DNA from: JAUMBM01 sp964645715
GTDB taxonomy: Bacteria > Bacteroidota > Bacteroidia > Chitinophagales > Saprospiraceae
Direction of reading: 5' to 3'
DNA: 64,000 bases
Assembly: GCA_964645715.1 (NCBI GenBank)
Contig: CAZYAO010000012.1
Location: 1 to 64,000 of the forward strand
Shown: positions 32,486 to 41,973 of the stretch, piece after piece
Position numbering within the stretch: the first letter of the stretch is position 1
Layout of the letters: every line of letters starts with the position of its first letter
Made by a program: the position numbers and the translations under genes
The notes under the pieces: generated by a model
Database searches by the model: none
The model's input: only the letters and a program-made list of their open reading frames with translations
What the model was told of the DNA's origin: nothing

Positions 32486-35400
32486 TTACTGCTTGACGAA
32501 GCGAAGCGTCTTAACTTGGTCTCCCTGCTGCCAACGCAGCAGATACAATCCTGGCCGCAGCTGTCCTACTGCTACTTCTACGCCTTCGGCCAACTGTACT
32601 TGTGTGAATTTCGCCTCAACAACCCGCTTACCTGCCAGATCAAAAATCAGCACCTGTGCCATTTCCGTCGAAACGGTTGTCGTGCCCCCTTTCAACCAGA
32701 GCTGCTGATGTACCGGATTAGGCCACAAGTTCAACCCCTGCCCGCTGCTTGCTGTCTCCTCGACAACCACACTTTCTACAGCCGCTGTTGGAGATGCACC
32801 AGCAGTCAACTGGGCAGTAGGATCAGGCTGTAATCCGGGAATACGCACTACTGTTATAAAGTTGTCTGAAAGGTCAAAACAATCATCTGACAGCGCTGTG
32901 AATGCTGCATTTTGACCTGGCGTCAGTGTGAGGTTGCCCGTATAAGATAAGCCCCACACACGACAACTACCCGCCCCGGTGGGTTCAAAATCAATCACAC
33001 TTGTATTGGTATGGAACAAGACATTGTTGAACTCATCTGTCACCAGATACGCATAGCGAGCCAATGAAGTACTGTTGTTGACAAAAGTAAGCGCATCTGC
33101 CTCTCCGTCACCCACAATTACAGAAACAGTCTCATCTCCCTGAGAAGTATTCACCACGCCTCCTGCAGGCGACTGAACGATGATGCGCACATGATTTTGC
33201 GACAGCGCCCAGCAGCCTGTGCTAAGGTTGGACTGGCTTATAGATGCATTGACGGCAACCGTGTAAGCACCCGAATAAGAAATCCCGTAAATGCGGTAGA
33301 TTCCCACTGGCAGATCGGCCATATCAATGGCATTACTTCCCATGTCAGGAATCCTGACCTGTCCATTGTCATTTGTCAGTATGAGCCTGTAAGGCGTATC
33401 GTCCGATGTGGTTGTAATCAGCAAAGGACTACCACCAGCGGGATTCGGACAGACATAAAATTCGAGTGCACCAAGTTGTGTCTCCAGCACCCCTCCGTCC
33501 AAATTGCGAGAACGATGAATCGTAAGCGAATTGTCGGACCAGTCGAAACAGCTGGTGGCCGGCTCATAGGTTGTAAAATCAATTACGTCTCCTTGCTGAA
33601 CCAGCAGCGTCCCCGCATAGGAAAGACCATAGATTGTATAGGTACCCTCAGAAATTGAGGCCATATCAATTGCTGATGCCGGAAACACCTTTACGACGGT
33701 ATTGCCTCCATCGAGCAAAACGTATACATACCCCAGATTGGAGCCTGAAGTAGTTGCTACCTGTACGGTAGTTTGTCCATTTACCGCACATAGCGTGTAA
33801 GAATTGCTGCCGCCGGGAAAGGAAATAACCCCGCCGTTCGTAATCCCGCGGTAGACAGAAATTACATTTTCTGAAAGATCGTAGCAACGATCAGACAAAA
33901 CGGTTGTCAACAGGTTGGCACCAGCCGGCAAATTGGCGTTCCCTGTATAGGAAAGACCACGAATTCTCATCGTATTGAGCCCCATGGTCTCGAAATTGAA
34001 GACCCCTGTAGGATTACTGCTCAGAATAATATTGTTGGCAGATGTTCTCACATAGGTATAATTGGCAGAAGCTGAAATACCCGTATTGGCAAAAGAAAAT
34101 ACATCCTGTTGCCCATCTTGTATACACACATAGATATCCCTTGTTGACAAGTTGGTGGCATCCAGCACGATACCCCCGTCAATCCTGTCCTTATTGAGCT
34201 GCACGAAGTTGTCCGTCAGCTTCCAGCATCCGGAAGCCAGGGGTACCTCAAAGATATTATCACCGGGTAGTACCTGCAGGCTGCCCGTGTACGACAGTCC
34301 GTACACCTGCCAATTGCCCTCGCCACTTCCTTCAAAATTAAAATTAGCATCGTCTACCGCACCCACCAAAAATCCGTCCTCTACAATCAGGAAAGTCAAC
34401 GCAGCAAAACTGGCACCATTTACCTGAAAATTATACTGGTCTGCCTGCCCGTCTCCCGAGCATACACTCACCACAGTAGTACCGCTTTCGGTCGTTATAT
34501 TATCTGCAGAAGGCAGATAGCGATACACGGTTGCATACTGTTCTGACAAACCATAACAACTGCTCGCCAGCAAATGAAAGTCGAGATCCAGCCCTTCTGC
34601 TGCCAGCAAATCACCATTGTACAACAGACCCCAGACACGCGTTACACCCTCCGGTAATCCATCGAAATCAAAGCTGTTTTCTTCCTGTACGTATTGTATC
34701 ACATTCTCCTCATCCGTCAGGATATACACATAGTTACCGCTACCAATGGTAAAATCATGGAAAAAAGATACAATATCCGCCTCACCATCGCCCGGGCAGG
34801 CATAAGCAAGTACATCACCACCAAAAAGCGTAATCTGTCCCCCGGAGTAATCTCCGGCAAATACGACGATGCTGTTGCCAGAAAGTACAAAACAGTCCGA
34901 ACTGAGTCCGGAAGCATATATACTTCCCCCTGGATTCGCTGTAAGTGTACCAGTATACGCCAAGGCCCACACATAATAGAATTGGCTGGGCATTGTATCA
35001 AAATCAATTTGATCAACTGTCTGCACCGAACGAATGATATAGTTTTCGTCTGTGAGGATGTAGGCAATATTGGCATTCGTTGAACCAAAAGTTCTGAAGC
35101 GATAAACATCCGGCTCCCCGTCTCCGGGACAGAATGCCAGTTCAGTATCACCTTCCAGTGTAGCCAGTGAAAGCACCGGCGGCGCTTCTCTGAAAACCGT
35201 CACAAAATTATCTGAAAGCTCATAGCATTGTGAAGACAAAACAGTATTGGTAATAACCGCACCTGTTTGCAACAGCAATACGCCACTATAGGCCAGTCCC
35301 CATACCCTGAAACTGCTGGCGGTAGTGATGCGAAAATCAAACATGTCCCCGCTGACAACGTACTGCAGCCGGTTGTTGATATCCGTTATCAAATAGATAT

Positions 35401-37585
35401 ATCCGCTGGCCGAACTAAACCCCGTACTGTCAAACTGCAGTATATCGTTACCGGGCGTCGTACACAGACTTATTTGCACGGCTCCTCCTGCAAGGCTGAC
35501 AACTCCTCCGTCAACCTCGCTCCTGACAATAGTTAAGTGATTGGAAGACAACTGAAAACAGGATGAAGAAAGCGCCGCCGTTGCAGCATTGACACCAATA
35601 CCTGCCGTCAACGTGCCCGCATAGGACAGCCCCCATATCCGAAAGGTCCCACTAGGCCTGAAAGTCAGGTCAGCAGAGCCGCTGGCAAGCACCTCCAGAA
35701 TATTATTGTTGTTGTCCGTCAGCAAGTAAACATAGTTGCTGCCTGCTGCCGTTGTGGTGTGCTCAAAATTAAAAACATCGGGCAGCGTTTCATCCTGACA
35801 ACTAATAGCCTGGAAGGCACCATTGTCAAATACGACCGTACCACCGTCAATTCGGCTGATAGTTACCAGTGCGTGGTTATCAGAAAGATCCGAACATTCG
35901 GATGCAAAACCGGCATCAGTGATGGACTGGCCAGACTGTGCAGTGAGCGTACCCGTATAGGCCAGACCATATACCTTGTAATCTCCCAGTGGAAGCAGAC
36001 TAAAGTCAATGTTAGCAGATGCCTCAACAGATCTGATAATTCCTTGTGCATCAACCACCAGCCAGCGATAGTTGACTGACTGTGCGGCTTCCGCCGTAAA
36101 GCTGATAATCTCCGCTGTTGTTCCCCTGCAGATATCCCTGCTGCTACCTGAAATAAAACCTGCATACGTTGGCTGAAGATTAACCGTCACAAAACTTTGA
36201 CTCAGTGCATAACAGTCATTAGAAATGGCTGCTGCAGGAACAAAAGTACCCGCCTCCAGCAGCAAATCCCCCGTATACACAGCTGTCCACACCCTGAGTT
36301 CTCCTCCTTCTGCATTTTCAAAATCAATTTCCCCGCTCTCACTGATTGCAACCAGCGTACCAGAAGCATCTGTGATTAGATAAACAAGGTTCTCACTCCC
36401 GTTGTAGATACTCTCGAAAGTAAGCATGTCCGGCTGTCCGTCGAACGTACAAACGGTAGTACTCGTACCCCCGCCTGACAATACAACACTACCTGCATCA
36501 AAGGCATACTTCTCAATAGAAATGAAGTTGTCAGAACGATCGTTACACTCTGTTGAGAGAAGCGGTTGGGTGATGAAATCCCCTGGCTCGATGGTCAGTA
36601 TACCAGTGTATGAGACACCCCATAGTCGATAAGCCCCAACCTCCAGTGCATTGAAATTCAACGTGCTGTCGGCAAGTATTTCAACAATTTCCCCTTCGGG
36701 CGTAGCAAGTACAAATACATAATCAATGGGCAGCGCATTGATGCGCAAAGCCGTCAACAGGCCACCAGACTCATCAGCATTGCAATCGGCAAAACTTACT
36801 ACCCCGCCCTCCAGGTAAATTTGTCCGGCATCCGGATAAAAATTATTTACCTCGATGAAATTATCTGAGAGATCATAGCAGCTTCCCTGATTGCTGCTGG
36901 GGTTTACCTGATCGCCTACCCCGAGAGACAAATTGTTGCCCCCGTAGGAAATTCCCCACACGCGAACAATACCCGCAGGAAGATTTTCGAAATCAATAAA
37001 CCCTATCGGGTATATCCCCAAGATCACATTATCCTCATCAGTTACCAACCAGGCGTAAGCATTACTCTGGCTCGTAGTAGATACACCCAGCATATTGGGC
37101 TGACCATCACCCACGCAGAAGGCTACCGGCCCTGCGCCAGCCGACGAACTGATTGTACCTGCATCGGCTGCCTGGTTATAGACCGTGATGAAGTTGTTGG
37201 AAAGCCGGTAACAGACCGACCCCAGTGCAGTGGTGGCCAGAGGCCTCCCTACCTGTCCTATCATGCCCCCCAGGTATGAAAATCCATATACCCGGTAGGT
37301 GCCGGCCGGGTACAAATCAAAATTGATATTGCCATTCAAACTCACATAAACAATGATATTACTACTGTTGACCATCACAAACCCCGTTGGCATGGCAACC
37401 ACACTGTGTCTGAAAGATACAAAGTCGGGAACCCCTGGAGGCGAGCACACATTCACTTCTGTCAAAGACGGATTGGTGAACACACGAACCGTACCAGCAA
37501 GACAAAAACTCTCGTCGCTGGCACGCACTTCTGTTAACAGCAGCAAAATTCCAATGACAACATGGGTAATTTTCAGGATTGGCAT
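32486..37585 (-). CDS. Large exported protein with 14 tandem ~110-aa repeats and T9SS tail
   Basis: 1699 residues. Signal peptide (MPILKITHVVIGILLLLTEVRA), then 14 repeats of about 110 residues filling residues ~30-1600, then a T9SS type A sorting domain (NLWPNPV near 1620 to the end LRFVKQ). Each repeat has the same order: a Gly-rich start, CxGDGQxD or similar, a hydrophobic strand with YLxTDxxNxI, an F-DF segment, the RVWGLSYTG-type core, then LSSxCYxLSDNFITVxR. Two Cys per repeat at fixed positions suggest one disulfide per unit. I do not recognise the repeat; it looks like a beta-sandwich surface module. Function unknown: adhesin or surface-layer role is inference. Divergent from a VCBS/ASPIC T9SS protein. 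Confidence 0.9.
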   Translation of the reverse strand: MPILKITHVVIGILLLLTEVRASDESFCLAGTVRVFTNPSLTEVNVCSPPGVPDFVSFRHSVVAMPTGFVMVNSSNIIVYVSLNGNINFDLYPAGTYRVYGFSYLGGMIGQVGRPLATTALGSVCYRLSNNFITVYNQAADAGTISSSAGAGPVAFCVGDGQPNMLGVSTTSQSNAYAWLVTDEDNVILGIYPIGFIDFENLPAGIVRVWGISYGGNNLSLGVGDQVNPSSNQGSCYDLSDNFIEVNNFYPDAGQIYLEGGVVSFADCNADESGGLLTALRINALPIDYVFVLATPEGEIVEILADSTLNFNALEVGAYRLWGVSYTGILTIEPGDFITQPLLSTECNDRSDNFISIEKYAFDAGSVVLSGGGTSTTVCTFDGQPDMLTFESIYNGSENLVYLITDASGTLVAISESGEIDFENAEGGELRVWTAVYTGDLLLEAGTFVPAAAISNDCYALSQSFVTVNLQPTYAGFISGSSRDICRGTTAEIISFTAEAAQSVNYRWLVVDAQGIIRSVEASANIDFSLLPLGDYKVYGLAYTGTLTAQSGQSITDAGFASECSDLSDNHALVTISRIDGGTVVFDNGAFQAISCQDETLPDVFNFEHTTTAAGSNYVYLLTDNNNNILEVLASGSADLTFRPSGTFRIWGLSYAGTLTAGIGVNAATAALSSSCFQLSSNHLTIVRSEVDGGVVSLAGGAVQISLCTTPGNDILQFDSTGFSSASGYIYLITDINNRLQYVVSGDMFDFRITTASSFRVWGLAYSGVLLLQTGAVITNTVLSSQCYELSDNFVTVFREAPPVLSLATLEGDTELAFCPGDGEPDVYRFRTFGSTNANIAYILTDENYIIRSVQTVDQIDFDTMPSQFYYVWALAYTGTLTANPGGSIYASGLSSDCFVLSGNSIVVFAGDYSGGQITLFGGDVLAYACPGDGEADIVSFFHDFTIGSGNYVYILTDEENVIQYVQEENSFDFDGLPEGVTRVWGLLYNGDLLAAEGLDLDFHLLASSCYGLSEQYATVYRYLPSADNITTESGTTVVSVCSGDGQADQYNFQVNGASFAALTFLIVEDGFLVGAVDDANFNFEGSGEGNWQVYGLSYTGSLQVLPGDNIFEVPLASGCWKLTDNFVQLNKDRIDGGIVLDATNLSTRDIYVCIQDGQQDVFSFANTGISASANYTYVRTSANNIILSSNPTGVFNFETMGLNTMRIRGLSYTGNANLPAGANLLTTVLSDRCYDLSENVISVYRGITNGGVISFPGGSNSYTLCAVNGQTTVQVATTSGSNLGYVYVLLDGGNTVVKVFPASAIDMASISEGTYTIYGLSYAGTLLVQQGDVIDFTTYEPATSCFDWSDNSLTIHRSRNLDGGVLETQLGALEFYVCPNPAGGSPLLITTTSDDTPYRLILTNDNGQVRIPDMGSNAIDMADLPVGIYRIYGISYSGAYTVAVNASISQSNLSTGCWALSQNHVRIIVQSPAGGVVNTSQGDETVSVIVGDGEADALTFVNNSTSLARYAYLVTDEFNNVLFHTNTSVIDFEPTGAGSCRVWGLSYTGNLTLTPGQNAAFTALSDDCFDLSDNFITVVRIPGLQPDPTAQLTAGASPTAAVESVVVEETASSGQGLNLWPNPVHQQLWLKGGTTTVSTEMAQVLIFDLAGKRVVEAKFTQVQLAEGVEVAVGQLRPGLYLLRWQQGDQVKTLRFVKQ

Positions 37586-38275
37586 ACAAGTAAGATTGTA
37601 AAATTAACAAAATGGCTTTAACGGCAGTCAGCACGCAATAAGCGTAGCTGCACACAGCTCGGTTACAAACACGAATCGGCAATCGGGAGGGGGAAAGAAG
37701 ATTACCTTTATGACAGCCAAACAAAACATAGGGATACACACGAACCCCTGACTGAATAAGGTAAACCTGACGAAGATGGCTAAACCTGCCAAAACAAGTT
37801 ACGGATTCGGAAGCAAAGAATGCTCTCCGACCATCCGTTTATAAACTGATTTCTTAGCAAGTAAACTGTAAATCGTTCAAAAAAGCTACCTTAGTACATT
37901 ACTGGGTTTCGTATCTACAAAGATAACATAATTATCCGCAAAACGAAGGTGGGAAAGATCAGTTTTTTTTGTCTTTAATACATTAAATCAATAATAATAT
38001 CATAGCAATTACCTACGCAAAACAAGACTGCCTGAGCAGCTAAATCAACTCGGTCTGACAGGGACGAAGGCTTCTCAGGCATCGATACCCGGGCTGACGG
38101 TTAGCGGAGAGATATTGACAGCCAGCTTACTTTTTTACACCTCACTACCACTATGAACCCAATTGTGTTTAGCTTAGCCCCTGATTATATTTGTCCGGCC
38201 TGTGTCGAGTAGATTTTCATCCGGCATTAGCTGTTTTTCTGTAGAATTCTTATCACCAAACGCATTCGCTTGAAC
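37586..38275. promoter_or_regulatory. Intergenic region with divergent promoters for two T9SS genes
   Basis: 690 bp without a gene. A minus-strand TATCTTTG (37918-37925) would give the repeat gene a ~330-nt leader, but it lacks a TTG at the expected distance. On the plus strand TTG 38163-38165, a 20-bp spacer and TATATTTG 38186-38193 form a good promoter for the gene at 38276. Nothing else was recognised. Confidence 0.45.
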
Positions 38276-41098
38276 ATGAAGTGTTACCACCGCTTGCTAA
38301 CCACGCTTTCCCTCTTCCTGTGCTATCTGGCAGTTTACGGGCAGGTAAGCTTTTCCAATGGAAACTATAAACTTCCCACTGCCAGTTTCCGAAGCGGTGT
38401 AGCCATTGCTGTATCGGATGTAAATGGCGACGGACTGGACGATTTAGTACGACTGGGCCAGGCAAGGCAACTCACCATCGACTGGCAGTCTTTTGACGGA
38501 GGCTCTTTCAATAGTCAGGTTTTCAGCTTAGGTGGTGGGCAGGCCCAGTGGAGTATCTGCACAGCGGATGTGGACAACAATGGCATCGGAGATGTGCTCT
38601 ATGGAGGTAGTTACGATGGAGTCAAACTTTGGAAAGGCAATGCCAGCGGCACTAGCTATACCTCTTCGCAGCTACCAGGGCCCGGACTGTTTGTACAGGG
38701 CACTAACCTGGTAGACATCAATAACGATGGATGGCTGGACTTCTTTTCCTGCCACGACGACGGAGAAAGCCGCATCTGGGCCAATGATGGCCAAGGCAAT
38801 TTTGTCGCAGCCGACGACTGGATTGATATGGCTACCATACCGGCATCGGATAATTCAGGCAATTATGGCAGCGTATGGACTGATATCGACAATGATGGCG
38901 ACATGGATCTTTACATTGCCAAGTGCCGGCAAGGGGTCAACGATCCTCAGGATCCTCGCCGAATCAATGCCCTCTATATCAATGACGGCAGCGGCCAGTT
39001 TAGCGAGCGTGCTGCAGAAGCTAACCTCAAAATCGGCGCCCAGTCGTGGACCGCTGATTTTGGCGACATTGATAACGACGGAGATATGGACTGCTTCATC
39101 ACCAATCACGATGTGCCCAGTCAACTGCTCATCAATGATGGACAGGGGGTCTTCACAGATATTACCGCAACGGCCGGCATTGTGGTACAGGGACTGCCCA
39201 TACAAGGCATTATGCGGGATTTCAACAACGATGGCTTTGTGGATATTCTGGTCAGCGGTACCCGTCATTATCTGTACATCAACAATGGTGACCTCACGTT
39301 TTCGAGCGTAACAGGTCTTTTCAATAATAATCAGGTCGAATCTTTTGCAGTTGGTGATCTCAACCACGACGGTTACCTTGATATCTATGCCGGCTATGCG
39401 CAAATTTACACCACACCCTCCAATATAGATGACGTATTGTGGCTCAACAATGGCGGCGACAACCACTTTCTGAACGTGAGCCTGCAGGGGGTTACCAGTA
39501 ACCGAAGCGGTGTAGGTGCCAGACTGGAACTCTACGGCCCCTGGGGGGTACAAATCCGCGAAGTCCGGGCCGGAGAAAGCTATGGAATTACCAATAGCCT
39601 GCACCAGCATTTTGGCCTGGGTCAACACCTGATGGCCGACTCGCTTGTCATTCGCTGGCCCAGCGGAACAGTCGACATCTACACAGACCTGGAGGCGGAT
39701 CAGTTTATCAATGTCATCGAAAACACCTGTATTTCGCCTCCTTCCAACCTCAGCCTTAGTGGCCCGACGACGATGTGCACAGGCGACAGTCTTGAAATCA
39801 GTGCACCGCAAGGATATACTTACCAGTGGAATACTGGTCAAAGTACCGCTTCCATATCCGTAGCCACCCAAGGCAGCTACCAGGTGTCCGTCACCAACGG
39901 CACTGGTTGTGCCAGCGTATCACAAGTGGTACAGGTGGTAGTCGATCCCGATGAAACCCCCACGATACAAATCACCGGTGATACTATTTTCTGCAGCGGT
40001 GGTTCCGTACTCCTCACCGCATCTCCTGCCGTTGCCTATCTCTGGTCTGACGGAAGCACAGCGCAGTCCGTCGAAATTAGCAGCAGTGGCACCTATACCG
40101 TCACCATTCCCGGCCAGTGCCGTGATTTCAGTGCCCTGCCCGTCGTCATCGATGTGATAAGCATACCCCAACCCAACCTGGAGGACATACAGTTATCTGC
40201 CGCGGACTCTGTAACCCTCACCGCAGAGGGCCAGAACATACGTTGGTACGAAGATGCCGAAGGCAGCATCTTGCTGGGCAGCGGCAATCAGTTGACCATT
40301 CCATGGTCAGATCCCACCTTCGATATTTACGCGGATGCACGTGTCATATTTGACGGAGGAAGTGCACAGGTTGGACAGACCAACCATACGGGCTCAAATT
40401 TCAGTGGCAATCAATTCAACGGAGGCATTATTTTTGATGCTTACCAGCCATTTACACTCAATACCGTCAAGGTATACACCGACCGGGAAGGCTACCGAAT
40501 CATCGAGTTGCGCGACGCTCTGAATGTGCTCATCGACTCGCAATCGGTTTTTGTACCCGTAGGCACGCACGTGCTGACGCTCAATATGCCCATTCCTCAA
40601 GGCAGTAATCTCGTACTGACAACCAATCAGGCCCATAATACTGCTGTATTTGGCTATGTCAGCCCCCGTCTTCGTCGATCAGACAGCAACGTCACCTTCC
40701 CTTACAACATCGAAAATATCGTCTCCCTCAAATCGACAACCCTGGGGGCTGATCGCTACTACTACTTCTACGACTGGACCATCGATCTGCCAGACGAAGA
40801 ATGCGTCAGCGAGCGGGCAACTTTTACTGTCACTATCCTTGCCGACAATGACCTCGGTCCCACTGGAGAGCTCAGCATTTATCCCAACCCCACAACAGGA
40901 ATCATCCACCTGATGTCCAGCGGACAGGTGCCTGCGGCAGCGGAGTGTACAGTCATCAGTGCTGCAGGACAGGTATTGGAACACGTCAGACCCTCTGCCA
41001 ACGGCGAGGTAGATATCAGCACCTACCCACCCGGTATTTACTGGCTGCGTACCGTACTGCACGACCAGCGAAAATGGCATAAAATCATCAAACTATAG
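38276..41098 (+). CDS. VCBS/FG-GAP repeat protein with ASPIC/UnbV domain and T9SS tail
   Basis: 940 residues. Signal peptide ending VYGQ at ~24. A beta-propeller of FG-GAP/VCBS repeats follows (residues ~45-375), with seven calcium-loop motifs DxNxDGxxD (for example DVNGDGLDD, DINNDGWLD, DIDNDGDMD twice, DLNHDGYLD). Next an ASPIC/UnbV domain (GVGARLELYGP, VRAGESYGITNSLHQHFGLG, DSLVIRWPSG), two Ig-like/PKD-like segments with YQWNTGQSTASISV and YLWSDGSTAQSVEI patterns, an unassigned beta domain, and a T9SS type A tail (LSIYPNPTTG). Secreted or surface-bound; ligand unknown. The ATG at 38276 is chosen over a TTG two codons upstream. Only 5 bp separate it from the convergent next gene. Confidence 0.9.
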   Translation: MKCYHRLLTTLSLFLCYLAVYGQVSFSNGNYKLPTASFRSGVAIAVSDVNGDGLDDLVRLGQARQLTIDWQSFDGGSFNSQVFSLGGGQAQWSICTADVDNNGIGDVLYGGSYDGVKLWKGNASGTSYTSSQLPGPGLFVQGTNLVDINNDGWLDFFSCHDDGESRIWANDGQGNFVAADDWIDMATIPASDNSGNYGSVWTDIDNDGDMDLYIAKCRQGVNDPQDPRRINALYINDGSGQFSERAAEANLKIGAQSWTADFGDIDNDGDMDCFITNHDVPSQLLINDGQGVFTDITATAGIVVQGLPIQGIMRDFNNDGFVDILVSGTRHYLYINNGDLTFSSVTGLFNNNQVESFAVGDLNHDGYLDIYAGYAQIYTTPSNIDDVLWLNNGGDNHFLNVSLQGVTSNRSGVGARLELYGPWGVQIREVRAGESYGITNSLHQHFGLGQHLMADSLVIRWPSGTVDIYTDLEADQFINVIENTCISPPSNLSLSGPTTMCTGDSLEISAPQGYTYQWNTGQSTASISVATQGSYQVSVTNGTGCASVSQVVQVVVDPDETPTIQITGDTIFCSGGSVLLTASPAVAYLWSDGSTAQSVEISSSGTYTVTIPGQCRDFSALPVVIDVISIPQPNLEDIQLSAADSVTLTAEGQNIRWYEDAEGSILLGSGNQLTIPWSDPTFDIYADARVIFDGGSAQVGQTNHTGSNFSGNQFNGGIIFDAYQPFTLNTVKVYTDREGYRIIELRDALNVLIDSQSVFVPVGTHVLTLNMPIPQGSNLVLTTNQAHNTAVFGYVSPRLRRSDSNVTFPYNIENIVSLKSTTLGADRYYYFYDWTIDLPDEECVSERATFTVTILADNDLGPTGELSIYPNPTTGIIHLMSSGQVPAAAECTVISAAGQVLEHVRPSANGEVDISTYPPGIYWLRTVLHDQRKWHKIIKL

Positions 41099-41103
41099 CC
41101 CGT

Positions 41104-41931
41104 CTACGTATACACAAATCCGAAGGGGTCGGGAAACAGAAACGAATAGCCAAGTTCCGAAAGGATACCGCCGGAGACAATCTGTTTTCCTTCCCCGCCC
41201 GGTTGTGAGGCATCAAAGACCGGCGCTTGCAGCCCGAGCTGCGCTGCCGCAAAAGGGTAAAAATCCTGCCGCGCAGGGTGCTGCGGCGCCGACACGTTGA
41301 ATATTCCGCCCGGCGAGGGCCGGGCAAAAAGGGTCTCAATGATGGCTAATACATCCGTAAGATGCACCAAATTGACTGGATCGCCCCCCCCTGGCAGCTG
41401 CTGGCGGCCAGCCAGCCAGCGCCCCGGATGGCGCCCAGGGCCTGCCAGGCCCGAAAGCCGCAGTATGGTCACTTTTTCCGACAGGCGAGACAAAAAAATC
41501 GCCTCTGCAGCCGCCAACACCCGGGCATTTTCATCCTGCTCATCAACCAGTCCGTCATCATCAATCAATCCCTGCTGCTGCCCGTATATGCCTGTGCTGG
41601 AGGTGTATATCACTTTTTCTACAATGTTCAGGTCAATCTGCTCCACAAAAGCCTGCAGCGCCGGTAACAATGCTTTGTGCCTGCTGTTGATTGGCATACA
41701 GACCAACAATCGACGCGAAGCCAAAAATCGCTGCCAGTCACCCGGCATACCCAGGGTCAGCAGGAAAGGATCAATACCCGACTGTGCCAACACATCCAAC
41801 CTGGCTACCGTAGTAGTACTGCCATGGACCCGCTCTCCGCGCGCCGCTGCTTGTGCTGCCAGCGGGAGCCCCAGCCATCCACAGCCAAAAACCGTCAGGT
41901 CGGCAGTATTTTGTTGATTTTTTATCTCCAT
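41104..41931 (-). CDS. YeeZ-like NAD(P)-dependent dehydrogenase/epimerase-like protein
   Basis: 275 residues. Extended short-chain dehydrogenase/reductase fold. The nucleotide-binding loop VFGCGWLGLPLA at the N-terminus is the YeeZ type (GxGxxG), followed by the YTSSTGIYGQQQG segment, in which Tyr replaces the usual catalytic Tyr-x3-Lys context (no YxxxK is visible), and the ILRLSGLAGPGRHPGRWLAG block. YeeZ-like proteins are annotated as NAD(P)-binding; substrate unknown. The missing YxxxK suggests a non-classical SDR role. Convergent with the VCBS gene, divergent from the S9 peptidase; a TAACTTTA near-consensus -7 box lies at 41937-41944. Confidence 0.82.
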   Translation of the reverse strand: MEIKNQQNTADLTVFGCGWLGLPLAAQAAARGERVHGSTTTVARLDVLAQSGIDPFLLTLGMPGDWQRFLASRRLLVCMPINSRHKALLPALQAFVEQIDLNIVEKVIYTSSTGIYGQQQGLIDDDGLVDEQDENARVLAAAEAIFLSRLSEKVTILRLSGLAGPGRHPGRWLAGRQQLPGGGDPVNLVHLTDVLAIIETLFARPSPGGIFNVSAPQHPARQDFYPFAAAQLGLQAPVFDASQPGGEGKQIVSGGILSELGYSFLFPDPFGFVYT

Positions 41932-41973
41932 CTGCTAAAGTTAGCCTAATTTAGCCCCAAACGATTTACTTCG

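Noticed and set aside
32486..37585. Repeated segments as a mobile element or CRISPR
   Set aside because: One continuous reading frame with repeats at protein level.
38855..39871. Long minus-strand open frame opposite the VCBS/ASPIC gene
   Set aside because: Antisense to repeated DxNxDG coding sequence; the frame is a by-product of codon bias.
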